The translations under genes and the position numbers were made by a program. Source: Chloroflexota bacterium (lineage in GTDB: Bacteria > Chloroflexota > Limnocylindria > Limnocylindrales > CSP1-4). Taken from it: a stretch of DNA of 7,206 bases. The stretch spans positions 1 through 7,206 of the forward strand of contig JADGQH010000166.1 of the NCBI GenBank assembly GCA_017881985.1, read 5' to 3'. This document shows positions 1 through 5,947 of the stretch, one piece after another (within the stretch, counting starts at the first letter, position 1; each line of letters opens with the position of its first letter). The notes beneath the pieces are model-generated. The model searched no databases and was not told the DNA's origin. It was given only the letters and a program-made list of their open reading frames with translations.

Positions 1-50
1 GGCGCCGCGCCGACCGGCGGGGCGGCATGCGCGGTCTTCTCGGTCGTCAT
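1..50 (-). CDS. Start of a divergent gene, truncated by the window edge
   Basis: An ATG on the minus strand at 50 is preceded by AGGAG (complement of 60-64) with a 9-nt spacer, a good ribosome binding site. The frame stays open to the left edge and reads MTTEKTAHAAPPVGAA. This Ala/Pro-rich N-terminus is too short to assign to a family. An in-frame ATG at 92 would add 14 residues, but a -10-like TATCAT (complement of 91-96) overlaps it, so the start at 50 fits better. The gene would be transcribed divergently from the hpt block. The product is unknown, and it could still be a chance open frame because only 16 codons are visible. Confidence 0.45.
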   Translation of the reverse strand, partial: MTTEKTAHAAPPVGAA

Positions 51-136
51 GGCGGCGATCTCCTGCGGGCCCGGCTCGTGGACACAGATCATGATACTCC
101 CCCCGGGTATCGGTTCGCGCACGGTCCTCCGGCGCC

Positions 137-167
137 GTCCGGGTGCGTCCGAACCTGTCCGGGTGCG
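137..167. repeat. 11-bp direct repeat, 20-bp period (possible operator)
   Basis: The 11-mer GTCCGGGTGCG occurs at 137-147 and again at 157-167, identical in both copies and exactly 20 bp apart start to start, about two helical turns. It ends 25 bp before the -10-like TAGACT of the hpt block. Two same-face direct repeats just upstream of a promoter are a common layout for a tandem-binding regulator. A GC-rich background can also produce such repeats by chance, so the regulatory role is inference. Confidence 0.35.
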
Positions 168-192
168 GTGGCCGGACCGCGAGGCGACCGGC

Positions 193-205
193 TAGACTGG
201 CCGGG
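193..205 (+). promoter_or_regulatory. -10 element of a probable leaderless promoter
   Basis: TAGACT at 193-198 fits the TANNNT -10 pattern. It is followed by exactly 7 nt and then the ATG at 206, so transcription would begin at or next to the A of the start codon. No Shine-Dalgarno sequence precedes that ATG, which agrees with a leaderless message as is common in Actinomycetota and some other high-GC phyla. No recognisable -35 box lies 16-18 bp upstream, so support is the -10 motif and its spacing. Confidence 0.45.
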
Positions 206-753
206 ATGGTTCTCGACGCGGATCTCGATCGCCGGCCTGCCCCGGCCTTCGCCCATGCCAGCGAGGCTGAGCTGGCCCGGATCCTCGACTTCTACGCGGT
301 CGCCTGGGAATACGAGCCGCACACGTTCCCGATCCTCTTCGACCGTTCAGGAGCGGTGCTGGAGAGCTTCAGCCCCGATTTCTACCTGCCGGAGCTCGAC
401 GTCTACCTGGAGCTGACCACGCTCAAGCAGCGCCTGGTCCGCAAGAAGAATCGCAAGCTGCGGCGGCTGCGCGAGCTGTACCCCGGCGTCACGGTGAAGC
501 TCCTCTACTCGCGCGACTTCCGGGCCCTGCTCTTCAAGTACGGGAAGCTCTCGCTCGCCGGCGTGCTCACGGGTGCCGATGGGCAGACGACGCCGCCCAG
601 GGAACGGAGCGAGCGGCCGCCTGTCGCGTCGGCTCCGACCCGCCCGCGCCCGCGCCGCAGCCGGGCCGAGGCGCGCGCCCGCGCCGCCGCGCGGCTCACG
701 ACCGCCGGGCGGCCCACGGCCACGGGAACGCCCGACGACGCGGAGGTCACCGC

Positions 754-757
<4 letters not shown>
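206..757 (+). CDS. Hypothetical protein with degenerate PD-(D/E)XK nuclease-like core
   Basis: A 183-aa soluble protein of unknown function. Residues 18-112 look like a compact alpha/beta domain: a helix with acidic residues (E20, E22), strands around 36-53, then SPDFYLP (57-62) and VYLELT (66-71), a Lys/Arg-rich helix (74-92), and a strand VTVKLLYSRD (95-104). The order E, PD, ExT resembles the PD-(D/E)XK nuclease core, with D58 and E69 as would-be metal ligands. The usual Lys after the Glu is Thr71; K74 might substitute. Residues from about 128 to the end are a Pro/Arg/Ala-rich tail, probably disordered and basic, suited to nucleic acid contact. I chose ATG 206 over an in-frame GTG at 143 because a -10-like element sits just before 206 and the extra residues look non-coding. 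Its stop overlaps the hpt start (GTGA), implying coupled expression with hpt. Nuclease ancestry is inference; activity is unproven. Confidence 0.8.
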
Positions 758-1319
<562 letters not shown>

Positions 1320-1320
<1 letters not shown>

Positions 1321-1751
1321 TGTCGCTCCACCGCCGATCGCTGGGCCGCGGGCGCTGGGTCGCGACGGTCTCGGCGATCCTCATCGTGGTCGGCTGCGCG
1401 CTGCCCTGGTTCCGGGCCGGCGGCGCCGAGGGGATCCCCGCCCTGGAGGGAAACGGGTTCTTCGGCCCCGGGATCCTTGCCTTCCTCGCCGCGCTCGCGA
1501 CCCTGGCGCTGGTGACCCTGCCCTACGCGATGGGGGACCGGCCGGTGGCCGTCGACCGCTGGTGGGTCTACGCGGCGCTGGCCGTGATCGCGGCGCTGGG
1601 CCTCCTCCTTCGATCGGTCGGGATCGCCCTCGACTCGGGCGGCTTCGGGACGATGCTGCCCGACCGCGCGCCGGGCGTCTGGCTGGCCGCGGCCGGCGTG
1701 GTCGGACTGGCCTTCGCCACCGCGGAGCTGTACGGGGCGAGACCCGAGTAG
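1320..1751 (+). CDS. Small four-helix membrane protein, function unknown
   Basis: A 143-aa protein with a short basic N-terminus (HRRSLGRGR, residues 4-12) and four likely membrane helices at about 13-30, 48-68, 82-98 and 118-136. Gly/Ala-rich helices, a GCALPW end to helix 1 and WW at 81-82 are visible. I see no catalytic or metal-binding motif and do not recognise a family. By the positive-inside rule the N-terminus is probably cytoplasmic. The ATG shares its A with the hpt stop (TGATG). No close Shine-Dalgarno precedes it, so it is probably translated by coupling from hpt. It ends 41 bp before the convergent livF stop and is the last gene of the + block. Confidence 0.8.
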
Positions 1752-1759
1752 GGCGCCTG

Positions 1760-1792
1760 GCCCGCGGGACGCGGAGAGGCTGCGGCGCGGGC
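1760..1792. terminator. Weak hairpin between convergent gene blocks
   Basis: GCCCGCG at 1760-1766 is perfectly complementary to CGCGGGC at 1786-1792, giving a 7-bp all-GC stem around a 19-nt loop. It lies in the 41-bp gap between the stops of two convergent genes, where a bidirectional terminator is expected. There is no T-run on either side, so it is not a canonical intrinsic terminator. The location is the main support. Confidence 0.3.
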
Positions 1793-2551
1793 TCAGCCGC
1801 CCAGGTAGGCCTTCTGGACCGCGGGGTTCTGGCGAAGGTTCGCAGCGGTGTCCTCGAGCACGATCCGGCCCGTCTGCAGGATGTAGCCGCGGTGGGCGAC
1901 GCCGAGCGCCATCAGCGCGTTCTGCTCGACCACGAGGACGGTCGTTCCCTGGGCGTGGATGTCGCGGATGACCTGGAAGATCTGCTCGACCAGGATCGGC
2001 GAGAGTCCCATCGACGGCTCGTCCAGCAGCAGGAGCTTCGGGTGGGTCATGAGCGCCCGCCCGATCGCGAGCATCTGCTGCTCGCCGCCGGACAGCGTCC
2101 CGCCGGCCTGGCCGCTCCGCTCGCGGAGTCGCGGGAAAAGCGCGAAGACGCGCTCGAAGTCCGCCTGGAGCTCCGCCTTGTCGTTCCTGCTGTACGCGCC
2201 CATCTGCAGGTTCTCGAGGACGGTCATCCGGCTGAAGATGCGTCGTCCTTCCGGGGCGTGACCAACGCCCCGGCGGACGAGCCGGTGCGCGGGGACGCTG
2301 GTGATGTCGCCGCCATCGAACGTGATCGTCCCGGATCGGGGGTGCATGAGGCCGCTGATGGTTCGAAGCGTGGTCGTCTTCCCGGCTCCGTTCGCGCCGA
2401 GGAGCGTGACGATCTCGCCCTCGAAGACCTCGAGGTTGATCCCCTGGAGGGCGTGGATGTTGCCGTAGTACGAGTGGACCTCGTGCGCGCGCAGGAGCGG
2501 CTCCCCTCGGGGACCTGCCGCGGGCGCGGGGACGCCGGCCGCCGCCGTCAC
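1793..2551 (-). CDS. livF: Branched-chain amino acid ABC transporter ATPase, LivF type
   Basis: One of the two cytoplasmic ATPases that drive LIV/HAAT-type amino acid import. It has 252 aa, a little longer than the usual 235 or so because of an Ala/Pro/Gly-rich N-terminus (1-17). Motifs: Walker A GANGAGKTT (52-60); a Q-loop region HAPEGRRIF (98-106), where LivF proteins characteristically carry Glu in place of Gln; signature LSGGEQQ (153-159); Walker B LLLLDEP (173-179) with catalytic E178; D-loop SMGLSP (180-185). The H-loop position is VEQN, with Q210 in place of His, typical of LivF rather than a defect. The GTG start overlaps the livG stop as GTGA. A GGAAGGGGG tract ends 7 nt upstream and could act as a ribosome binding site. 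It is the last gene of the operon. Confidence 0.95.
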   Translation of the reverse strand: MTAAAGVPAPAAGPRGEPLLRAHEVHSYYGNIHALQGINLEVFEGEIVTLLGANGAGKTTTLRTISGLMHPRSGTITFDGGDITSVPAHRLVRRGVGHAPEGRRIFSRMTVLENLQMGAYSRNDKAELQADFERVFALFPRLRERSGQAGGTLSGGEQQMLAIGRALMTHPKLLLLDEPSMGLSPILVEQIFQVIRDIHAQGTTVLVVEQNALMALGVAHRGYILQTGRIVLEDTAANLRQNPAVQKAYLGG

Positions 2552-3555
2552 GCGCTGGCCCCCTTCCCGAGATATGCCTCGATCACCCGTGGGTCGCGGC
2601 GGACCTCCTCCGGCGTTCCCTCCGAGATCTTGTCACCGTGGTCGAGGACCGTGATCCGGTCGCTGACGCCCATGACCACCTGCATGTCGTGCTCGATCAG
2701 GAGGATCGTGAGCCCCAGCTCGGTCCGGATGCGCCCGAAGAGCGTCGTCATCTGGGCCGTCTCGGATGGGTTCATGCCGGCAGTGGGCTCGTCGAGCAGG
2801 AGGAGCCTGGGCTGGCTGGCCAGGGCGCGTGCCACCTCCAGCCGGCGCTGGTCACCGTAGGCCAGGTTCCGGGCGGTCTCCTGCTCCTTGCCCTTGAGGC
2901 CGACGAACGCAAGCCAGCGGCGCGCCTGGATATCGGCCTCCTTCTCCTCGCGGCGGTGCCGCGGGAGCCGAAGGGCGGCGTCCAGCGGACTTGCGTGCAG
3001 CCGTGAGTGCATTCCCACCATCACGTTCTCGCTGGCGGTCATGGTCTTGAAGAGCCGGATGTTCTGGAACGTCCGGCCAAGGCCCGCCACGACCATGTCG
3101 TTCGGGCGGGCGCTCTTGAAGATCCCGAGCCGGTAGAGCAGCCGGTCGTAGATCGGCGGCCGGATGATCGCGAGCAGGAACATCGTGATGAGAAGTCCGA
3201 GCGCGATCACGAGTGCGACGGCGAGCTCCGCGCCCGACTTCGTGAGCTGCTCGAGGAGCACGCCGACCAGCATGACGATGACCGTGGGGAGGACCCAGAC
3301 GAGCGGCTCGGCCCACGCGCGGCGGCCCCGGGCGATCATCTCCCTGCCCGCGAACTCCACCGAGCCGTCGGTCGGCTCGTAGAGCCCGGCCACGACGTTG
3401 AAGAACGTCGTCTTGCCGGCACCGTTCGGGCCGATCAGGCTCACGATCGAACCCTGGGGAATGTCGAAGTCCACCGCGTTGACGGCCACGAGGCCGCCGA
3501 ACTGCTTCGTGACTCCCTTGGCGACGAGGACGGGGGCGGCTGCGTCGGCAGTCAT
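2548..3555 (-). CDS. livG: Branched-chain amino acid ABC transporter ATPase, LivG type, with membrane-hairpin insertion
   Basis: The second ATPase of the transporter, 335 aa against about 255 for ordinary LivG. Motifs: Walker A GPNGAGKTT (42-50); Q-loop RTFQNIRLF (161-169, Q164); the LivG-style degenerate signature LAYGDQRRLEVARAL (231-245); Walker B LLLLDEP (251-257) with E256; D-loop TAGMNP (258-263); H-loop IEHD with His289. All ATPase residues are present, so it should be active. The excess length is one block at about residues 72-154, between the strand after Walker A and the Q-loop, holding two strongly hydrophobic helices (see 3094-3342). Flanking sequence matches LivG on both sides in one uninterrupted frame, so this is not a frameshift. 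The ATG overlaps the livM stop as ATGA. With its intact H-loop it probably pairs with LivF as a heterodimer whose two sites are not equivalent. Confidence 0.93.
   Translation of the reverse strand: MTADAAAPVLVAKGVTKQFGGLVAVNAVDFDIPQGSIVSLIGPNGAGKTTFFNVVAGLYEPTDGSVEFAGREMIARGRRAWAEPLVWVLPTVIVMLVGVLLEQLTKSGAELAVALVIALGLLITMFLLAIIRPPIYDRLLYRLGIFKSARPNDMVVAGLGRTFQNIRLFKTMTASENVMVGMHSRLHASPLDAALRLPRHRREEKEADIQARRWLAFVGLKGKEQETARNLAYGDQRRLEVARALASQPRLLLLDEPTAGMNPSETAQMTTLFGRIRTELGLTILLIEHDMQVVMGVSDRITVLDHGDKISEGTPEEVRRDPRVIEAYLGKGASA
3094..3342 (-). other. Two-helix hydrophobic insertion within LivG
   Basis: This encodes LivG residues 72-154. It begins with a basic stretch (ARGRRAW, 75-81), then helix 1 (about 84-101, PLVWVLPTVIVMLVGVLL), a short polar turn (EQLTKSGAE, 102-110), helix 2 (about 111-131, ending in LLAIIRPP), and an amphipathic segment YDRLLYRLGIFKSARPND (136-153) before the normal Q-loop strand. 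Both helices are long and apolar enough to span or dip into a membrane. In ordinary LivG this position is a short loop of roughly ten residues. Composition matches the surrounding gene. Membrane insertion is inferred from hydrophobicity alone. Confidence 0.75.
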
Positions 3556-4784
3556 GCCTGGACCAGCTCCTCGTTGGACTCGGCGGCTTCCTCGGGCGAT
3601 TCGTGCAGCTCTGACCTCCGCCGCCTCGAGGGGAAGAGACCCTCTGGCCGCAGCAGCATCATCAGCACGAGCGCGAGGCCGTAGAGCAGGTACTGGAAGT
3701 TGATGAAGTTGATCGACCCGAGGTCCACGCTCATGGGACCAAGCGCGAACGTCGGGATGTGCAGCGATTGCACGAACGCGCCCAGCTGCTTGAGGCCCTG
3801 GGCCTGGATCTCGTAGACGATGAACGCACCCGCCGCGACCCCCCAGATATTGCCCATGCCGCCAAGCACGACCATGGCGAGCGCGGTGAACGACACGGTG
3901 AAGCCGAACTGGTCGGGGCTGACGATCGAGAGCTTCGACGCGTAGAAGACACCGGCCAGGCCGGACGTCGACGCGCCGATCGAGAACGCGAGCAGCTTCG
4001 TCGTGACGGTGTTGATGCCCATGCTGGCCGCCGCCAGCTCGTCCTCGCGGATGGCGACCCAGGCGCGGCCGATCCGCGAATCCTGGAGCCGGTACAGGAA
4101 GATGAAGGCCACCGCGATGATGAGGACCACCGTCAGGAAGTACGGCCACGGGTTGGTGAACCCGAAGCCGTTCACCCCGAAGAGCCCGTAGGCGCTCGGC
4201 TGGGCAAGGCCCGTGATCCCGTTCGTCCCGTTCGTGTACGTGTCCGCGTTGAGGAAGACCACCGGCACGATCTCGCCGAAGCCCAGGGTCACGATCGCCA
4301 GGTAGTCGCCCCGGAGCCGCAGCGTGGGGGCGCCCAGGAGGACGCCGAACATCGCGGCGACGATGGCGCCGACCAGCAGCATCGGCCAGAAGGGGATGTC
4401 CAGTCCGCTGAACGGAGACGCGCCGTACGCGTAGGTGTAGGCGCCGATCGCGAAGAACGCCGCGTAGCCCAGGTCGAGCAGGCCCGCGAAGCCCACGACG
4501 ACGTTCAAGCCGATTGCGAGGAGCACGAAGACCCCTGCATCGGCGAAGCCGCCGATGAAGTCCTTCTGCGTCCCGAACCCGTTGAGTGGCGGGAGGAGGA
4601 CGATGAACGGCAGGGCGGTCGCGAACAGCGCTAGGCCGATCACGATCGAGAGGGACTGGTGCCGGCCCATGTACGCGCGGACGCGTCCGAGCGCGACGCG
4701 CCATACAGGGCTGGACGCCCGGCCGCTTCGCCCGGTGCCGCCGGCTGCGACCGGCGGCGTGCCCGTTCCCGACCGGCCGCTCAT
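3552..4784 (-). CDS. livM: Branched-chain amino acid ABC transporter permease, LivM type
   Basis: A membrane-spanning subunit that forms the translocation channel with LivH. It has 410 aa. A Gly/Ser/Pro-rich cytoplasmic N-terminus (1-38) is followed by multiple hydrophobic helices from about 45-65 through 365-378. Family signatures: LNVVVGFAGLLDLGYAAFFAIGAY region (93-116), LRLRGDYLAIVTLGFGEI region (155-171), and the EAA-type coupling loop GRAWVAIREDELAAASMGI (239-257), which contacts the ATPases. The VLGGMGNIWGVAAGA motif is at 307-320 and LLRPEGLFP at 377-385. A charged C-terminal tail follows. The ATG overlaps the livH stop as ATGA and no Shine-Dalgarno is obvious, so translation is probably coupled. 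An internal Met at residue 39 is an alternative start, but it has no better binding site. Confidence 0.95.
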   Translation of the reverse strand: MSGRSGTGTPPVAAGGTGRSGRASSPVWRVALGRVRAYMGRHQSLSIVIGLALFATALPFIVLLPPLNGFGTQKDFIGGFADAGVFVLLAIGLNVVVGFAGLLDLGYAAFFAIGAYTYAYGASPFSGLDIPFWPMLLVGAIVAAMFGVLLGAPTLRLRGDYLAIVTLGFGEIVPVVFLNADTYTNGTNGITGLAQPSAYGLFGVNGFGFTNPWPYFLTVVLIIAVAFIFLYRLQDSRIGRAWVAIREDELAAASMGINTVTTKLLAFSIGASTSGLAGVFYASKLSIVSPDQFGFTVSFTALAMVVLGGMGNIWGVAAGAFIVYEIQAQGLKQLGAFVQSLHIPTFALGPMSVDLGSINFINFQYLLYGLALVLMMLLRPEGLFPSRRRRSELHESPEEAAESNEELVQA

Positions 4785-5842
4785 GCGCGGTCTGCCAGCT
4801 GCTGGCCCAGGATGCCGGTGGGCCGGAAGACCAGGACCAGCACCAGCATCCCGAAGACGACCGCCTCGCTCCAGCGGCCCTGGCCCCAGACGGAGCTGAT
4901 GACCTCGAGGAAGCCGATCACAAAGCCGCCCAGCGCGGCGCCGGTCGTGTTGCCGATGCCGCCCAGGACGGCGGCCGTGAACGCCTTCAACCCGGCCTGG
5001 AACCCGATGTTGAACACCGTGATCCCGAAATACAGGCCCTGGACCACGCCCGCGGCGCCGGCCAGGGCGGATCCGACGAAGAACGTCAGCGCGATCGTCG
5101 TGTTGATGTCCACGCCCATCAGCTGGGCGGCGTCCCGGTCGATTGCCGTGGAGCGCATCGCGCGCCCCAGTCGCGTCCTGCTGATGAACAGCTGGAGCGT
5201 GGCCATGAGGCCGACGGCGAGGATGATGACGAACAGGTTGATGAGGCTGATCGAGAAGAAGCCGAACGTGAGCACGGTGTTCGGGATGATCTGCGGTGTC
5301 GTGACGATGGAGTTGCTGACCACCACGAACACGATGTTCTGGAGGATGAAGCTGACCCCGATCGCCGTGATGAGCGGCGCCAGGCGCGGGGCGTTGCGCA
5401 GGCGCCGGTAGGCGAGCCGCTCGATCACCACGCCGACGATGCCCATGACGACCATCGAGACGGCGAACGCGAGGAGAAGCACGCCCACGAGGAGGAGCGG
5501 GTCGGTGATCGCGCCCGAGAAGCCGAGCGTGGTCAGGAGCCACCACGACACGAACGAGCCGCACATGAAGATCTCGCCGTGGGCGAAGTTGATGAGCTCG
5601 ATGATCCCGTAGACCATCGTGTACCCGAGGGCGATCAGCGCGTAGATCGCCCCGATCGTCACTGCGTTGATGAACTGCGCCTGCGCCTGCGGGATGGCGC
5701 TCGTGAAGGTGAGCTGCTGCGACGAATCCGAGACGATGCCCGCGAGGATGACGAAGTAAGCCACGGCCAGCGCGACAATGGCCGCCAGGGGTGCTCGCCA
5801 CGGGACCGCCAGCGACCGCCGCCGCGCGGTGGCGCCTGTCAT
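4781..5842 (-). CDS. livH: Branched-chain amino acid ABC transporter permease, LivH type
   Basis: The partner permease of LivM. Numbered from the ATG at 5842 it has 353 aa: a short basic N-terminus (ARRRSLAVPWR), a first helix near 20-36, a periplasmic stretch with SQQ and QAQAQF, then the family core NAVTIGAIYALIALGYTMVYG (about 59-79), INFAHGEIFMCG (84-95), a VVIERLAYRRLR cytoplasmic loop (about 138-149), the EAA-type coupling loop GRAMRSTAIDRDAAQLMGV (226-244), VLGGIGNTTGAALGG (292-306) and LVFRPTGILG (337-346). The start is uncertain. In-frame alternatives are GTG 5887 and ATG 5869, but each lies in or at the loop of a predicted hairpin and neither has a Shine-Dalgarno. The ATG at 5842 has a weak GGAT with a 9-nt spacer and gives a normal N-terminus, so I prefer it. 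Confidence 0.93.
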   Translation of the reverse strand: MTGATARRRSLAVPWRAPLAAIVALAVAYFVILAGIVSDSSQQLTFTSAIPQAQAQFINAVTIGAIYALIALGYTMVYGIIELINFAHGEIFMCGSFVSWWLLTTLGFSGAITDPLLLVGVLLLAFAVSMVVMGIVGVVIERLAYRRLRNAPRLAPLITAIGVSFILQNIVFVVVSNSIVTTPQIIPNTVLTFGFFSISLINLFVIILAVGLMATLQLFISRTRLGRAMRSTAIDRDAAQLMGVDINTTIALTFFVGSALAGAAGVVQGLYFGITVFNIGFQAGLKAFTAAVLGGIGNTTGAALGGFVIGFLEVISSVWGQGRWSEAVVFGMLVLVLVFRPTGILGQQLADRA

Positions 5843-5859
5843 CGACCAGTCATCCGAAG

Positions 5860-5876
5860 GACTCCGCATGGGAGTC
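5860..5876 (-). other. Small hairpin overlapping a candidate livH start
   Basis: GACTCC (5860-5865) and GGAGTC (5871-5876) form a perfect 6-bp stem with a 5-nt loop. In the livH transcript the loop reads CAUGC, so the candidate start ATG at 5869 is exactly in the loop. It shares 5874-5876 with the larger hairpin beside it, so the two cannot both be fully paired. Regulatory meaning is inference. Confidence 0.4.
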
Positions 5877-5906
5877 GGCCGGGGCACGCAGCATGCCCCG
5901 GCCGAC
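5874..5906 (-). promoter_or_regulatory. Strong intercistronic hairpin between binding-protein gene and livH
   Basis: A perfect 13-bp inverted repeat: arm GTCGGCCGGGGCA at 5874-5886, a 7-nt loop at 5887-5893, and the complementary arm TGCCCCGGCCGAC at 5894-5906. It lies between the binding-protein stop (5948) and livH. No T-run follows in the direction of transcription, so it is not a canonical full terminator. In binding-protein ABC operons such as malE-malF, a structure at this position protects the upstream mRNA and lowers downstream expression, giving excess binding protein. The same role, or partial attenuation, is likely here. Confidence 0.7.
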
Positions 5907-5947
5907 CGCAGATCCGCCTGGATCAGGAGGAGGCGGGCTGACCGCCG

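Larger units (their letters stand above)
51..205. promoter_or_regulatory. Divergent intergenic region
   Basis: This stretch separates the leftward partial gene from the rightward hpt block and should hold promoters for both. On the minus strand, TATCAT (complement of 91-96) matches a TANNNT -10 element and could start a short leader ahead of the ATG at 50. On the plus strand, TAGACT lies at 193-198. ATCATGAT around 88-95 is a small palindrome. No good -35 hexamer was found for either direction. The assignment rests on position and -10 matches only. Confidence 0.4.

Noticed and set aside
143..205. An upstream GTG start extending the first + strand gene by 21 residues
   Set aside because: The added residues are Arg/Gly-rich and unlike a domain, they contain the -10-like TAGACT, and one copy of the direct repeat overlaps them. 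The ATG at 206 is better placed.
2080..2130. Loss of the H-loop His and Q-loop Gln in LivF as evidence of an inactive ATPase
   Set aside because: VEQN and PEGRR are the normal LivF-family versions of these motifs, and Walker A, Walker B and the signature are intact.
1562..2860. A 432-codon open frame on the + strand opposite livF and livG
   Set aside because: It lies antisense to two clear ATPase genes. Its translation is Arg/Asp/Gly-rich without any motif, the usual by-product of GC-rich third positions on the opposite strand.
3094..3342. LivG insertion as an inserted mobile element, intein or intron
   Set aside because: At about 80 codons it is too short for an intein. It has no splice-junction residues, no inverted or target-site repeats, and its composition matches the host gene.
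2548..4704. A 718-codon minus-strand frame suggesting an N-terminally extended LivG
   Set aside because: Residues before the ATG at 3555 are out-of-frame livM. LivG homology begins just after that ATG, which overlaps the livM stop as ATGA.
3552..5801. A 749-codon minus-strand frame suggesting a giant LivM fusion
   Set aside because: Only the part from 4784 onward resembles LivM. The upstream part is Arg/His-rich out-of-frame translation of livH, whose real frame is clear.
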